The notes: generated by a model not told the origin, from the sequence alone. Shown: positions 1 through 11,066, numbered from the stretch's first letter. The stretch: 64,000 nucleotides of DNA from Acetobacter oryzoeni (GCF_004014775.2 NZ_CP042808.1:1950001-2014000); one strand, 5' to 3'. Numbers and translations: made by a program.

Positions 1-779
1 AGCGTAATCACCAGTGCGCTGGCCTCAAAATAAACAGGCTGATCTAGCCCAAACAGCACCACAACCGCGCTGAAGCCATAGGCAATGCTGGTGCCCAAAA
101 CCACCAGTACATCCATGGTGGCGGCACCGCTGCGCAATGCGTGCCATGCACCCGCATAAAAGGAGCGGCCACACCAAAACTGCACCACAGTAGCCAAAAC
201 AAGCTGCACCCATAGCGGCAACATAACCGTATGGTGTGCGCCTACCATCATACCCACCATTTCCAGCAGAAATGGCAGGCTTAAAACCGCAGCCAGCACA
301 AAACCTGTTAGTGCGGTGCGCCATTCCTTCTGCCGCTGATGTTTGGCTTCTTCCGCTGTTTTCTGTTGGAAGACACTTGCGCCATATCCGGCTTTTTCTA
401 CCCCAGCTATCAGCGCCTGCGCGGTAACTATGCCGGGAACAAAAGTAACGTGTGCACGCTCGGTAGCCAGATTAACGTTTGCATGCACAGATGGCAGGGC
501 GTTCAGCACATTTTCCACCCGTCCGGCACAGCCCGCACAAGAAAGCCCTGTCAGAGCCAGATCCACGCTGGATGTCTGCGCTCCAAACCCGGCTTTGGTA
601 ACGGCGTCCAATATATCCGTTACGTTGCTTGCACCTGCTCCCAAATCAACCTGTGCCTTGGCCGTTGCAAAATTGACAGAGGCCTGCACACCCTCCAGCC
701 TGTTCAGCACTTTTTCCAGCCGGGCAGCGCATGCGGCGCAGGACATCCCTTCTACCGGGAAACTGATTGTCTGGCTCAT
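1..779 (-). CDS. copA: Copper-translocating P-type ATPase (N-terminal part, runs off left edge)
   Basis: Cu(I) efflux pump of the inner membrane; only the first 259 codons are in the window. Read from ATG at 779, it carries two heavy-metal-associated domains, with GMSCAAC near residue 13 and GLSCAGC near residue 83, followed by the first hydrophobic segments of the transporter (from about residue 150). Tandem CxxC domains ahead of membrane helices are the hallmark of CopA-type P1B ATPases. The CPC, phosphorylation and hinge motifs lie outside the window, so the metal is inferred from the neighbours: a divergent His-rich peptide and the PcoA/PcoB pair. Divergent transcription from the region at 780-902 suggests shared copper control. 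Confidence 0.93.
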   Translation of the reverse strand, partial: MSQTISFPVEGMSCAACAARLEKVLNRLEGVQASVNFATAKAQVDLGAGASNVTDILDAVTKAGFGAQTSSVDLALTGLSCAGCAGRVENVLNALPSVHANVNLATERAHVTFVPGIVTAQALIAGVEKAGYGASVFQQKTAEEAKHQRQKEWRTALTGFVLAAVLSLPFLLEMVGMMVGAHHTVMLPLWVQLVLATVVQFWCGRSFYAGAWHALRSGAATMDVLVVLGTSIAYGFSAVVVLFGLDQPVYFEASALVIT

Positions 780-844
780 TCACCCTACTCCGCCTGTAAC
801 TGCCACGCCTGCGCACCGCACCAGAAAACCACTATGATACGACT

Positions 845-859
845 TCCTGCTTTGCAGGA
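845..859. promoter_or_regulatory. Palindrome in the copA divergent intergenic region, candidate copper-regulator operator
   Basis: A perfect inverted repeat, TCCTGC-TTT-GCAGGA, lies between the divergent copper ATPase and the His-rich peptide. Compact palindromes in such places are typical binding sites of copper-sensing MerR (CueR/HmrR) regulators. On the minus strand a TATCAT hexamer follows it toward copA. The assignment to a regulator is inference; no regulator gene is visible in the window. Confidence 0.4.
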
Positions 860-902
860 CATTTTCTTGCTCTCATATACACATTGCAGATATGGTGGCG
901 AG

Positions 903-1322
903 ATGATGGATCGCATCCTGCCTTTCAGAAAAATTCTGAGCGGCCTGCTTTTTGTAGCAGTGCTGATAAGCTTGCATGCGCTTTTGCCGGGCAAGATATT
1001 TGCATCCGCCCACGCCATGACGAACTGGCACACAGGCTTACAATCTGCCGAGTGCCATTCTCATGCTTCCATGAACATGCCGATGGAACATCATGCGGCA
1101 CATGCTGCTCATTGTGCATTGCAAACCCATACACACCATCATCAACAGCATTGTTGCCAGCCAGACTGCTCTGCAGCCGGCCTTTCTGCGCTTCTGCCTT
1201 ATACGCCTGCGCATGATGCTGCATGGCAAATGCCTGCGCATCGGTTACGCAGGAATGTTTTATTCCTGCCAGATTACACAGCAGATCCCCTGCTCAGACC
1301 ACCCAAACTGCATAACGCCTGA
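903..1322 (+). CDS. Small secreted histidine- and methionine-rich protein, probable periplasmic copper binder
   Basis: 139 residues from the ATG at 903. The N-terminus has a positive stretch then a hydrophobic segment (about residues 10-30, ending near KIFASAHA), which looks like a signal peptide. The mature part is packed with His, Met and Cys: a HSHASMNMPMEHHAAHAAH run, then HTHHHQQHCCQPDC. Such sequences bind copper or other soft metals. I do not recognise a named family; DUF2946-type small copper-cluster proteins are a plausible comparison. The same frame is open far upstream, but that part is antisense to the ATPase gene and is not credible coding. It lies just ahead of the multicopper oxidase in the same direction. 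Confidence 0.7.
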   Translation: MMDRILPFRKILSGLLFVAVLISLHALLPGKIFASAHAMTNWHTGLQSAECHSHASMNMPMEHHAAHAAHCALQTHTHHHQQHCCQPDCSAAGLSALLPYTPAHDAAWQMPAHRLRRNVLFLPDYTADPLLRPPKLHNA

Positions 1323-1396
1323 TTTTTCATACGTTTTAATCAGTCGGTCTGCGCGTTCCTATATGCGTGCAGCATGATGCAGAATGGACAATACCC

Positions 1397-3112
1397 ATGC
1401 ATATTCGCCCTGTTTTGAAAGGGAGAAATGTGTCTCGTCGGCAGTTTATAACTGGCGGCAGCGCATTGGCAGCCCTGTATACCCTTAAGCCACCCAAACA
1501 AGCTTTTGCTTCTGCCCACACATCCGGGATTGTACCCCCAAACGCCAGCAACACGTTTGATCTGACCATCGGCTGGGCAAACGTAAATATTTTAAACAAA
1601 CCGCAGCGCGTGCCCACCATGAATGGTGGTGTGCCCGGCCCTATCCTGCGATGGCGTGAAGGCGATGATTTACGCCTGAACATCCATAATACATTGGACG
1701 AAACAACCTCCATCCACTGGCATGGCATCCGGTGCCCCGCACATATGGATGGCGTGCCAGGGCTAAGCTTTGCCGGAATTGAACCCGGCGCACGCTTTAC
1801 CTATCGCTTTCCTGTAAAACAGAGTGGCACATACTGGTATCACAGCCACTCCAACATGCAGGAAGCCATGGGGCTGTATGGGGCCATTGTGATTGACCCC
1901 AAGGAGCCAGACCCCAATAGTTATGACCGGGATTACGTCATCCTGCTTTCAGATTGGTCTGATGTGGCGCCCCATACCATCATCAACAAGCTGAAATTTC
2001 AGGATGACTACTATAATTTCCGGCAACGTACGGCTGTCTCGTTTTTTCATGATGCCAAGAAATCCGGCGTTTGGCCGACACTAAAAGACCGCATGCAGTG
2101 GGCTGGCATGAACATGTCCGCTACGGATATTTCAGACGTAAGCGGCATTATCTACACCTATCTGATGAACGGCTGCGCCCCTGCTGCCAACTGGACCGGT
2201 ATTTTTAAACCCGGTGAACGCATCAGACTGCGGTTTATCAACGCTTCCGCAATGACCTTTTACGATATCCGTATTCCCGGCTTACAGATGGATATCATTC
2301 AGGCGGATGGAAATAATGTTGAACCCGTGCGGGTAGATGAATTCCGCATTGGTGTGGCTGAAACGTATGATTGCATTGTGCAGCCTCAAGGCAACCAAGC
2401 CTACAGCATTTTTGCCCAAAGTGAGGATAGAACGGGTTATGCCCGCGGCACGCTTGCCCCTCATTCCGGCATGAGCGCACCTGTTCCCCCCATGGATGAA
2501 CGGCCCGTACGCACCATGGTGGATATGGGTATGGCCATGCACGGAGGGCACGATATGGGCGGCATGAATATGCACGACATGCCTATGCACCAAGCCACAA
2601 AAACGCATGCGCCGCCTTTGAATGTAGAAAACCAGAACCGCGCCGCCATGCCGATCAACCGTCTGGCAGACCCCGGTGATGGCTTACAAAACAACGGCCG
2701 ACGGGTTCTGACATACGCAGACCTGCGCGCCACCCACCCAGCTACAGATCAACGCCCGCCATCGCGCGAGATCACGTTGCATCTTACCGGCAACATGGAG
2801 CGTTATATCTGGGGATTTGATGGCAAAAAGTTCTCGGAAGCCGAGCCTATTCCACTGCGTTTGGGTGAACGGGTGCGCTTTACCCTGATAAATGACACCA
2901 TGATGGAACACCCCATCCATCTGCATGGTTTGTGGAGCGAACTGGAAAACGGGAACGGCCTGTACAACCCGGTAAAACACACCATTATTGTGCAACCGGG
3001 CGGAAAACTAAGCTATCTGGTTTCTGCCGATACACCGGGCTTATGGGCTTTTCACTGCCACCTGCTTTACCACATGGATTTAGGCATGTTTCGCACGGTG
3101 GTGGTGTCATGA
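1397..3112 (+). CDS. pcoA: Copper resistance multicopper oxidase (CopA/PcoA family), Tat-exported
   Basis: Periplasmic cuprous oxidase of the CopA/PcoA type, 571 residues from the ATG at 1397 (an in-frame ATG at 1367 is also possible). A twin-arginine signal, VSRRQFITGG, lies near residues 12-21. Copper-ligand motifs appear in order: IHWHG, YWYHSHS, HPIHLHG and AFHCHLLYHMDLGMF, covering the T1 and trinuclear centres. A Met/His-rich loop (about 2520-2590, GMAMHGGHDMGGMNMHDM) precedes the C-terminal cupredoxin and is usual for this family. The stop overlaps the start of the CopB gene (ATGA), so the two are translationally coupled. Confidence 0.95.
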   Translation: MHIRPVLKGRNVSRRQFITGGSALAALYTLKPPKQAFASAHTSGIVPPNASNTFDLTIGWANVNILNKPQRVPTMNGGVPGPILRWREGDDLRLNIHNTLDETTSIHWHGIRCPAHMDGVPGLSFAGIEPGARFTYRFPVKQSGTYWYHSHSNMQEAMGLYGAIVIDPKEPDPNSYDRDYVILLSDWSDVAPHTIINKLKFQDDYYNFRQRTAVSFFHDAKKSGVWPTLKDRMQWAGMNMSATDISDVSGIIYTYLMNGCAPAANWTGIFKPGERIRLRFINASAMTFYDIRIPGLQMDIIQADGNNVEPVRVDEFRIGVAETYDCIVQPQGNQAYSIFAQSEDRTGYARGTLAPHSGMSAPVPPMDERPVRTMVDMGMAMHGGHDMGGMNMHDMPMHQATKTHAPPLNVENQNRAAMPINRLADPGDGLQNNGRRVLTYADLRATHPATDQRPPSREITLHLTGNMERYIWGFDGKKFSEAEPIPLRLGERVRFTLINDTMMEHPIHLHGLWSELENGNGLYNPVKHTIIVQPGGKLSYLVSADTPGLWAFHCHLLYHMDLGMFRTVVVS

Positions 3113-4104
3113 AAACATGTTTGAACCGCCAATACATTTCCCGTTTTTTGCTGTGGGGTATGTCCGCTCTGCTTATGGCTCCTGCAGTTATGCCCCATGC
3201 CAAGGCAGCTTCCATGAACCATGCAGGTATGGAAGGCATGGATGATATGGATATGGGCGACATGGACATGCCTGCCCCAAAACCTAAACCGCAGCAAAGC
3301 TCAAACCCGGCCCAGCATTCTGGGCACACCATTGCACCCAACAAAAGCACCAAGGTGGGCACTTCTGCCTACCCACCCGTAACGCCCAGTGCCCAGTGGC
3401 CTGCAACGCCGCCACCTGTGCCTAAAGTGCATTACGTACAGCACATCCATCCGGTTATGGACCACAACACATATTTCCATGCTCTCTTGGAGCAGTTTGA
3501 AGGCCGATATACACCGGGCAACAGCTTGTTTAGGTATTCTGGCCAAGCGTGGTTTGGCACGGATTACAACAAGTTCTGGGTAAAGTCTGAAGGCGTGCTA
3601 GATGGCCACCGCCGTTTTTCAGATGGTGATCATGAGTTCTTCTATGACCGAGCCATTTCTACCTATTTTGATGTGCAGGCTGGTATTCGGCTGGATGTAG
3701 ATAGCGGCCCTACCCGCGCATGGGGTGCGGTGGGCGTACAAGGGCTGGCACTTTACTTTTTTGATGTCTCTGCCACGGCGTATTTCAACAACACTGGTGT
3801 AGCTGGCAAACTGGAAGGCTCTTACGACTTCCTGATTACCAACCGCCTGATTTTACAGCCACAGGCCGAGTTGAACTTCTATTCTCATGCAGACCCGGAA
3901 CGCGGTGTAAGCCGAGGTTTTTCTGACATAGATGCAGGTTTGCGCCTACGCTATGAGTTCAAACGCCAGATTGCCCCTTATATTGCTGTTACCTATGCCG
4001 GGCATTATGGCAGCACCGCCAGCATAGCCAGAAACAACACCCGCATGGCAGAAAATGGGCCAGAGGATTTACGTTTTACCTTTGGCATTCGCTCGTGGTT
4101 TTAG
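3109..4104 (+). CDS. pcoB: Copper resistance protein B, outer membrane
   Basis: 331 residues from the ATG at 3109, which overlaps the oxidase stop by 4 bases. A signal peptide (about residues 1-33, ending MPHAKAA) is followed by a Met-rich copper-binding segment (MEGMDDMDMGDMDMP), a Pro-rich linker, and a C-terminal domain of alternating polar and aromatic residues with a terminal aromatic (RSWF), as expected of the CopB beta-barrel. CopB is thought to sequester copper at the outer membrane and work with the multicopper oxidase. The gene is followed by a strong terminator. Confidence 0.94.
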   Translation: MKTCLNRQYISRFLLWGMSALLMAPAVMPHAKAASMNHAGMEGMDDMDMGDMDMPAPKPKPQQSSNPAQHSGHTIAPNKSTKVGTSAYPPVTPSAQWPATPPPVPKVHYVQHIHPVMDHNTYFHALLEQFEGRYTPGNSLFRYSGQAWFGTDYNKFWVKSEGVLDGHRRFSDGDHEFFYDRAISTYFDVQAGIRLDVDSGPTRAWGAVGVQGLALYFFDVSATAYFNNTGVAGKLEGSYDFLITNRLILQPQAELNFYSHADPERGVSRGFSDIDAGLRLRYEFKRQIAPYIAVTYAGHYGSTASIARNNTRMAENGPEDLRFTFGIRSWF

Positions 4105-4126
4105 CCTTGCGATAACCCTTAAATAG

Positions 4127-4163
4127 AAAAAGCCCTGCCACACATTTGGTGGCAGGGCTTTTT
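4127..4163. terminator. Bidirectional rho-independent terminator between pcoB and ilvC
   Basis: Stem GCCCTGCCAC / GTGGCAGGGC with a short loop, flanked by a run of A on the left and T on the right, so it can stop both convergent transcripts. Confidence 0.92.
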
Positions 4164-4187
4164 GCTACGGCTAACGCCAGAACTGAA

Positions 4188-5785
<1,598 letters not shown>

Positions 5786-5851
5786 TGTCAGTGTATCCTG
5801 AAATCAGACTGGAAGAAGAAAGAGACCTCTTGGGGAAAGCCCCGACCGGCC

Positions 5852-7666
5852 TCAGACCAGCATCTGCCCTTCTTTGGTAATCTTGGCTCCGCTTTCTTCC
5901 TGATCTGGCCCCAAAATCATTTCATTATGGGCAGCACCAGAGGGAATCATGGGGAAGCAGTTTTCACCTTCCGCCACGCAGATATCCACAATTACCGGCC
6001 CATCATGCGCCAGTGCCTGCCGGATGGTATCATCCAACTGGCTCAACTGCGTAACCCGCAGGCCTGTGCCGTGAAAGCTTTCTGCCAGCTTTACAAAATC
6101 TGGCAGCGCATCGCTGTAGCTTTCAGAATACCGAGAGCCATGCAGCAGCTCCTGCCACTGGCGCACCATGCCCATATAGTGGTTGTTGATGATGAAGATT
6201 TTTACCGGCAGGCGATACTGCGCAATGGTGCCCAGTTCCTGAATGTTCATCAGGGTGGAAGCTTCACCAGCAATATCCATCACCAATGCATCGGGGTGTG
6301 CAATCTGCGCACCAACGGCTGCTGGCAAGCCATAGCCCATGGTGCCAAGACCACCAGATGTGAGCCAGCGGTTGGGATGATCAAACCGGAAGAACTGCGC
6401 AGCCCACATCTGATGCTGCCCAACTTCGGTTGAAACATAGGTATCCCGCCCGGTTTCACGCGCCAGTTCGTAAATACGACGAATAGCCTGCTGGGGCTTG
6501 ATAACCGCATCTGGCGCCTGATCCTGCGTAAAGCGCAGGCAATCCAGCGCACGCCATGCATCAATCCGGCTCCACCATTCCGCCAGGTCTTTCTGATGGG
6601 TGTAGGCGGGTTCTTTTTCCCATTCCTCAATCATCATGGCGATGGTTTCACCCACATCACCAATAATGGCTTCATCTACGTGGATGATCTTGTTGATCTG
6701 GGCCGGATCAATATCCGCATGGATTTTGAAGGATGTAGGGGAAAACGCATCCACGCGCCCGGTCACACGGTCATCAAACCGGCTGCCCAGCGCAATCAGC
6801 ACATCGCAATCATGCGTGGCCAGATTGGCTTCGTAGGTGCCGTGCATCCCCAACATGCCCAAGAACTGGGAATCGGTGCCCGGATAAGCCCCAAGCCCCA
6901 TCAGCGTAGAGGTGATGGGAAAGCCCGTCATCTTCACCAGTTTGCGCAAGGCTTCACTGGCCTGCGGGCCAGAATTGATAATGCCACCACCCGTATAAAA
7001 CAGCGGACGCTTGGCATTTTTCATGGCCTTTACGGCGCGGGCCACAGCATCTTTATCCGGCTTGGCCTGTGTTCTTTCCGTACGGGGTGCAATGTCCTGA
7101 GCGCCCATATATGGCGCATCACCCACGGTGATGTTTTTAGGCAGATCGATCAGCACCGGACCGGGGCGGCCAGAACGTGCAATGGCAAAGGCCTCATGCA
7201 CTGTTGGCGCCAGATCTTCGGGCTTGCGCACCAGATAATTGTATTTGGTAACAGGCCGCGTAATGCCGGTGGTATCTGCTTCCTGAAACGCATCATAGCC
7301 AATCAGGCTTGTAGGCACCTGCCCGGACAGACACACCAGCGGGATGGAATCCATCATGGCATCCAGCAAGCCGGTTACGGCGTTTGTAGCACCCGGACCA
7401 CTGGTAACCAGCACAACCCCTACCTTGCCGGTAGAACGCGCATAAGCCTCTGCTGCATGAACAGCCGCCTGCTCGTGCCTTACCAGCACGTGGCGAATCT
7501 GGTTTTGCTTAAACAGGGCATCATAAATCGGCAGGACCGCCCCGCCCGGGTATCCGAAAATAATCTCCACACCCTGCTCAGCCAGCGCGCGCATAAGGAC
7601 TTCCGCACCAGAAAGAGCTGGTGTGTTCCGTGCGTCTGATGGTGCCGAAGCAGCTTTGAGTGTCAT
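5852..7666 (-). CDS. ilvB: Acetolactate synthase large (catalytic) subunit
   Basis: ThDP-dependent enzyme making acetolactate or acetohydroxybutyrate from pyruvate. 604 residues from ATG at 7666, preceded by AGAGGA; an in-frame ATG at 7702 lacks such a site. Three domains are visible: the N-terminal PYR domain with the catalytic glutamate in HEQAAVHAAEAYARSTG, the central FAD-binding region (FLGMLGMHG), and the C-terminal ThDP domain with MDIAGEAS and NNHYMGMVRQWQ. The GEAS form of the metal motif is common in alphaproteobacterial enzymes as far as I recall. It is co-directional with miaA (50-base gap) and ilvN. Confidence 0.97.
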   Translation of the reverse strand: MTLKAASAPSDARNTPALSGAEVLMRALAEQGVEIIFGYPGGAVLPIYDALFKQNQIRHVLVRHEQAAVHAAEAYARSTGKVGVVLVTSGPGATNAVTGLLDAMMDSIPLVCLSGQVPTSLIGYDAFQEADTTGITRPVTKYNYLVRKPEDLAPTVHEAFAIARSGRPGPVLIDLPKNITVGDAPYMGAQDIAPRTERTQAKPDKDAVARAVKAMKNAKRPLFYTGGGIINSGPQASEALRKLVKMTGFPITSTLMGLGAYPGTDSQFLGMLGMHGTYEANLATHDCDVLIALGSRFDDRVTGRVDAFSPTSFKIHADIDPAQINKIIHVDEAIIGDVGETIAMMIEEWEKEPAYTHQKDLAEWWSRIDAWRALDCLRFTQDQAPDAVIKPQQAIRRIYELARETGRDTYVSTEVGQHQMWAAQFFRFDHPNRWLTSGGLGTMGYGLPAAVGAQIAHPDALVMDIAGEASTLMNIQELGTIAQYRLPVKIFIINNHYMGMVRQWQELLHGSRYSESYSDALPDFVKLAESFHGTGLRVTQLSQLDDTIRQALAHDGPVIVDICVAEGENCFPMIPSGAAHNEMILGPDQEESGAKITKEGQMLV

Positions 7667-7716
7667 GTCATCCTCTCTTCCCGGAAATGGGACAGGCCGC
7701 ATCTTTAGGCCTCGAA

Positions 7717-8730
7717 TCAGGCAGCGTCAATCCCAGAGAGAACGAAAGATACAATTTCTTCGTATTTTCTTTCCGAAAATTGCGCAAAATCAGAAAAAGA
7801 TGCATCAACTGTGCATTCCAAGCCCTTTTTTGCCAAACTGTGGTGCGCAAACCACGTTGCCTGCCGCTTGGTATAACGCCCTGTGGCCTGCACAGCCCGT
7901 TGCGTGGCTTCTTGCTCGGTTATCTCTCCACGCAGCATGGCAGAAAGCTCGGGCACACCGTGCGCGCGCATGGCTGGCAGGGTGGTATCCAGTTTTCGGG
8001 CCAATAGCGCCTGCACCTCCGCCACAGCACCATTGCGCAGCATGTTCTCAAACCTTGCGGCAATACGTGCCCGCAGTTCCGCACGTTCAGGATTTAGGCG
8101 CACAGCTACAAACCGGCAGGCAGCAGGCGGTAAGCCGGGCTGCTTATGCCACCATGTCAGCCCATGCCCTGTGCCACGCCAGACTTCCCACGCGCGTGAA
8201 ACACGTTGGGAATCCACGGGCCTCAGACGGCTAGCTGTTTCAGGGTCCACTTCCATCAGTCGGGCGTGCAAAGCAGGTGCGCCGTACTGTGCCACACTCT
8301 GGCGGGCCTCCTGCCGGGCCTCCTCCCCAGCATCCGGGATAATGGCCAAGCCATTTGTAAGGGCGTGCAAGTACATGCCTGTGCCGCCACATAAAATGGG
8401 CAAACGGTTTTGCGCCCATGCCTGCTGCATGCAAGCCAAAGCCTGCTCTCGCCACCATGCCACACTGCCTTTTTCTTCTGCTGGCAGCACACCATACAGC
8501 CGGTGTGGCAAAAGCTGTTCGTCCTCCGCACTGGGGCGAGCCGTTAAAATATGGAGGTCCTTATAAACCTGCATGGAATCGGCATTAATAATCTCGCCAT
8601 TCAATCTGCGGGCCAATGCCAGCGCCAAAGCTGATTTGCCGGAACAGGTTGGCCCGGCCACAATAAGTGCTGCGGGCAGGTTGGCGGAAGCATCCGCAAG
8701 TCTGCCCATATGGTGTTCTGCTTGCCTCAT
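7717..8730 (-). CDS. miaA: tRNA dimethylallyltransferase
   Basis: Adds the isopentenyl group to A37 of tRNAs that read UNN codons. 337 residues from the ATG at 8730, which has AGGA eight bases upstream; a second ATG at 8709 lacks one. The P-loop GPTCSGKSALALAL is near residue 24, followed by INADSMQVYKDL, and GGTGMYLHALTNGL and RYTKRQATWF further on are family signatures. It starts the miaA-ilvB-ilvN-ilvC series and is divergent from serB with only 30 bases between starts, so the two promoters must overlap. Confidence 0.97.
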   Translation of the reverse strand: MRQAEHHMGRLADASANLPAALIVAGPTCSGKSALALALARRLNGEIINADSMQVYKDLHILTARPSAEDEQLLPHRLYGVLPAEEKGSVAWWREQALACMQQAWAQNRLPILCGGTGMYLHALTNGLAIIPDAGEEARQEARQSVAQYGAPALHARLMEVDPETASRLRPVDSQRVSRAWEVWRGTGHGLTWWHKQPGLPPAACRFVAVRLNPERAELRARIAARFENMLRNGAVAEVQALLARKLDTTLPAMRAHGVPELSAMLRGEITEQEATQRAVQATGRYTKRQATWFAHHSLAKKGLECTVDASFSDFAQFSERKYEEIVSFVLSGIDAA

Positions 8731-8760
8731 GCCTGCATTCCTGCCACACACCCCTTTGCC

Positions 8761-9651
8761 ATGACGAGCCTTGTTCTGACCCTTGTTGCCCAGCGTGAGG
8801 CAACCACCCTTGATAGCGCCACCATTGCACTGGTGCGCGACATTCTTGCCACCAATGCAGAAGCCATTGTGCTTTCTGCCGGGGAAGCCGTTGATATTCC
8901 TTGCCCGGAAAATGCAGCCACCAAACTGCCAGCCGTGCGGGAAGCGCTGAACACCCTGCCCGTAGATACGGTGCTGACACATACAGCCACGCGCCGCAAA
9001 AGACTGCTGGTTTCTGATATGGACAGCACCATTGTTGCCAATGAAACATTGGATGATGTGGCAACCCATGCCGGTATTGGTGAAAAAATAGCCGCTATTA
9101 CCGCACGCTCCATGAATGGTGAGCTGGATTTTGCAACATCCCTACGTGAACGCGTGGCCCTGTTGAAGGGACTACCAGCTTCCTTGCTGGAAAAAGCGTG
9201 GAAGGACGTCAAACTGAACTCTGGCGCGCGCGAACTGGTGCAGACCATGCATGCCCACGGCGCTTACACGGCGCTGGTTTCTGGTGGTTTTACCTTTTTT
9301 ACCTCCAAGGTTGCGGCGCTGTGCGGATTTGATGAAAACCACGCCAACACGCTCCTTTTTGATGCAGAAGATTGCCTGACAGGCGCAACCGGCCAGCCTA
9401 TTCTGGGCCCCGATGCAAAGCTGAGCCTGCTGGAAAAGCTGACAGCTACACACAACCTGCCCACAGAAGCCACGCTGGCTATTGGTGATGGCGCCAATGA
9501 TCTACCCATGCTGCGTAAGGCCGGGCTAGGTATGGCTTTTTATGCCAAACCGGTTGTGCGCAAGGAAATTGCAGCCCAGATCAACCATACATCCCTCCGC
9601 ACGGCTCTGTTTGCACAAGGGTATCCCGCTTCTGCATTTATCAGGGACTAA
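8761..9651 (+). CDS. serB: Phosphoserine phosphatase
   Basis: Final step of serine synthesis. 296 residues from the ATG at 8761; earlier in-frame codons lie in the miaA 5' region. HAD-family motifs are clear: DMDSTIV (nucleophile aspartate, about residue 85), LVSGGFTFF (motif II) and GDGANDLPML (motif IV). The first 80 residues form the extra N-terminal domain seen in alphaproteobacterial SerB. It is divergent from miaA and followed by a small membrane protein gene 36 bases later. Confidence 0.97.
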   Translation: MTSLVLTLVAQREATTLDSATIALVRDILATNAEAIVLSAGEAVDIPCPENAATKLPAVREALNTLPVDTVLTHTATRRKRLLVSDMDSTIVANETLDDVATHAGIGEKIAAITARSMNGELDFATSLRERVALLKGLPASLLEKAWKDVKLNSGARELVQTMHAHGAYTALVSGGFTFFTSKVAALCGFDENHANTLLFDAEDCLTGATGQPILGPDAKLSLLEKLTATHNLPTEATLAIGDGANDLPMLRKAGLGMAFYAKPVVRKEIAAQINHTSLRTALFAQGYPASAFIRD

Positions 9652-9687
9652 ACATTAGATTTGGCATGACGGCGTAAGGAAAAGATT

Positions 9688-9882
9688 ATGCAGTTTGATC
9701 CGCGTGATATTTCAACTTACCCCATCGTCCGTACAATCTGCGTGATTGTTGGGTGTGGGCTGGTAGCTTACTGCTTTGTCTTTTACCTCAACCTGCCGCC
9801 AGATACGCCAGAGCACGTTATGCGCCATGTTGCCGCACTTATTGTGGGCACGCTTATCCTGCTTGGATCTATCTGGATTTAA
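9688..9882 (+). CDS. Small two-helix membrane protein, unknown function
   Basis: 64 residues with a fair ribosome binding site (GTAAGGAAAAG) before the ATG at 9688. Two hydrophobic segments (about residues 15-35 and 46-63) separated by a short polar turn predict a helical hairpin. I do not recognise the family. It sits 36 bases after serB, so it may be co-transcribed, but the pairing gives no functional clue. Confidence 0.65.
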   Translation: MQFDPRDISTYPIVRTICVIVGCGLVAYCFVFYLNLPPDTPEHVMRHVAALIVGTLILLGSIWI

Positions 9883-9890
9883 AATGTACG

Positions 9891-9927
9891 GCACAAATGG
9901 CGTGGTTAAAAACCAAGCCGTTTGTGC
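9891..9927. terminator. Hairpin between convergent genes, overlapping the end of the ELM1-like gene
   Basis: Imperfect stem pairing GCACAAA and TGGTT with AACCA and TTTGTGC, in the 24-base gap and running into the 3' end of the minus-strand gene. It lacks a clear T tract, so termination is a moderate guess. Confidence 0.45.
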
Positions 9928-10937
9928 AGTTCCGCAATAATATAGGGCGTATCATCTAACGGTAACGCCAACCACGGGGCCGGAAGGCGCGTTTCTGTAT
10001 CTTCCAACACATGCACGCGCCCAGCCAGTTCCAACTCTTCTATAAAATCATTAATCCGGCGTGAACGCCCCGGCAGCGGATAGATGGTAACTGGCGCACA
10101 CCCGGCAACTGCTTCTGATATCATCGAAACACTGTCAATCGTGACAATCAGATTATCTGCACAGGCAATCAGTCCTTCATAGGGGTTTTCCCCTTCCCCA
10201 TTCCAAACATGGCCACCTGCTTTTTCTACAATATCTGTCAGCACCTTCATGGCTGCCGGGCTTGTACGACGAGAGGGGGTGACAACCAAGCTGCCCCCTT
10301 CCGCCTTGAGTGTTTCCACCAAAACCTGCCCAAGGCGATGGGCTTCTGCCTCTCCAAAATGAAAGCGCCCGTTAGAGCCTCCAACCAAAGCGGCAATAAG
10401 AGGGCGTGGTAGTTCTGCAAATTGCGGTTTCCATTGCGCGCGCGCCTGTTCCAAGGCTTCGGGCGTAAGCCCGTGCAATGCTGTGCGGCCAAGCAACACG
10501 TTTGGGCCAGCAATATCATCGTGCCGACAGGCAACAATCAGATCAAACCGAGACAGATTTTTACGAGGGTTCTGAATTTGCACCACAGGCCGGTGTGAGC
10601 CGCGCAAACCAGCACCAACTTCTCCACCTTTACCACCAACACTCACCACAACGGAGGAGTGTGCAAAAGCCGGACATTCTTCCAGATCAGCCCCATCGCT
10701 CCCGCGTAAAAAGGGCTTACCAATCCAGCGCGGCCCACGCAGCATAATACGGGCCAGTTTACTGGGGCATATGGGGTGAAAAGTGCCATTCCACCCTGCA
10801 CGTGCTACAAGCCCCAGAGCTTGAGACCGCATACCAGCAAAATCTTCCCCCACAACAAAGGCAGCAACGCCCGCCTGCGTTCCGCAAGACGACATATTTG
10901 AACCCTCTGGGGTTCCGGCGTAATCTGCACGCGCCAT
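9906..10937 (-). CDS. ELM1/GtrOC1-like putative nucleoside-diphosphate-sugar epimerase-type protein (DUF1022 family)
   Basis: 343 residues from ATG at 10937 with AGAGGA upstream; ATG at 10895 is an alternative. Features typical of the bacterial ELM1-like family are a Gly-rich SVVVSVGGKGGEVGAGL, IQNPRKNLSRFDLIVACRHDD, and a C-terminal NLIVTIDSVSMISEA. The fold resembles GT-B glycosyltransferases, and the plant homologue is linked to mitochondrial fission; the biochemical role in bacteria is not established. Two glycosyltransferases follow within 3.5 kb on the same strand, which fits an envelope-sugar role (inference). Confidence 0.8.
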   Translation of the reverse strand: MARADYAGTPEGSNMSSCGTQAGVAAFVVGEDFAGMRSQALGLVARAGWNGTFHPICPSKLARIMLRGPRWIGKPFLRGSDGADLEECPAFAHSSVVVSVGGKGGEVGAGLRGSHRPVVQIQNPRKNLSRFDLIVACRHDDIAGPNVLLGRTALHGLTPEALEQARAQWKPQFAELPRPLIAALVGGSNGRFHFGEAEAHRLGQVLVETLKAEGGSLVVTPSRRTSPAAMKVLTDIVEKAGGHVWNGEGENPYEGLIACADNLIVTIDSVSMISEAVAGCAPVTIYPLPGRSRRINDFIEELELAGRVHVLEDTETRLPAPWLALPLDDTPYIIAELHKRLGF

Positions 10938-11066
10938 GATGCGTTATTCCTCTGTTGCGCAAGGGAGAGTGCTGAAAAGCACCCCCGTGTCTTTCTCTCC
11001 TTGCCGCTGGAACGGAAAGCGTGCAAGGCGTGTTTGCGCATTCCAGATAAGGAGAAAGGCAACACG

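Noticed and set aside
339..902. Long open frame upstream of the His-rich peptide
   Set aside because: It is antisense to the copper ATPase gene, whose HMA motifs are unambiguous; the credible start is ATG 903.
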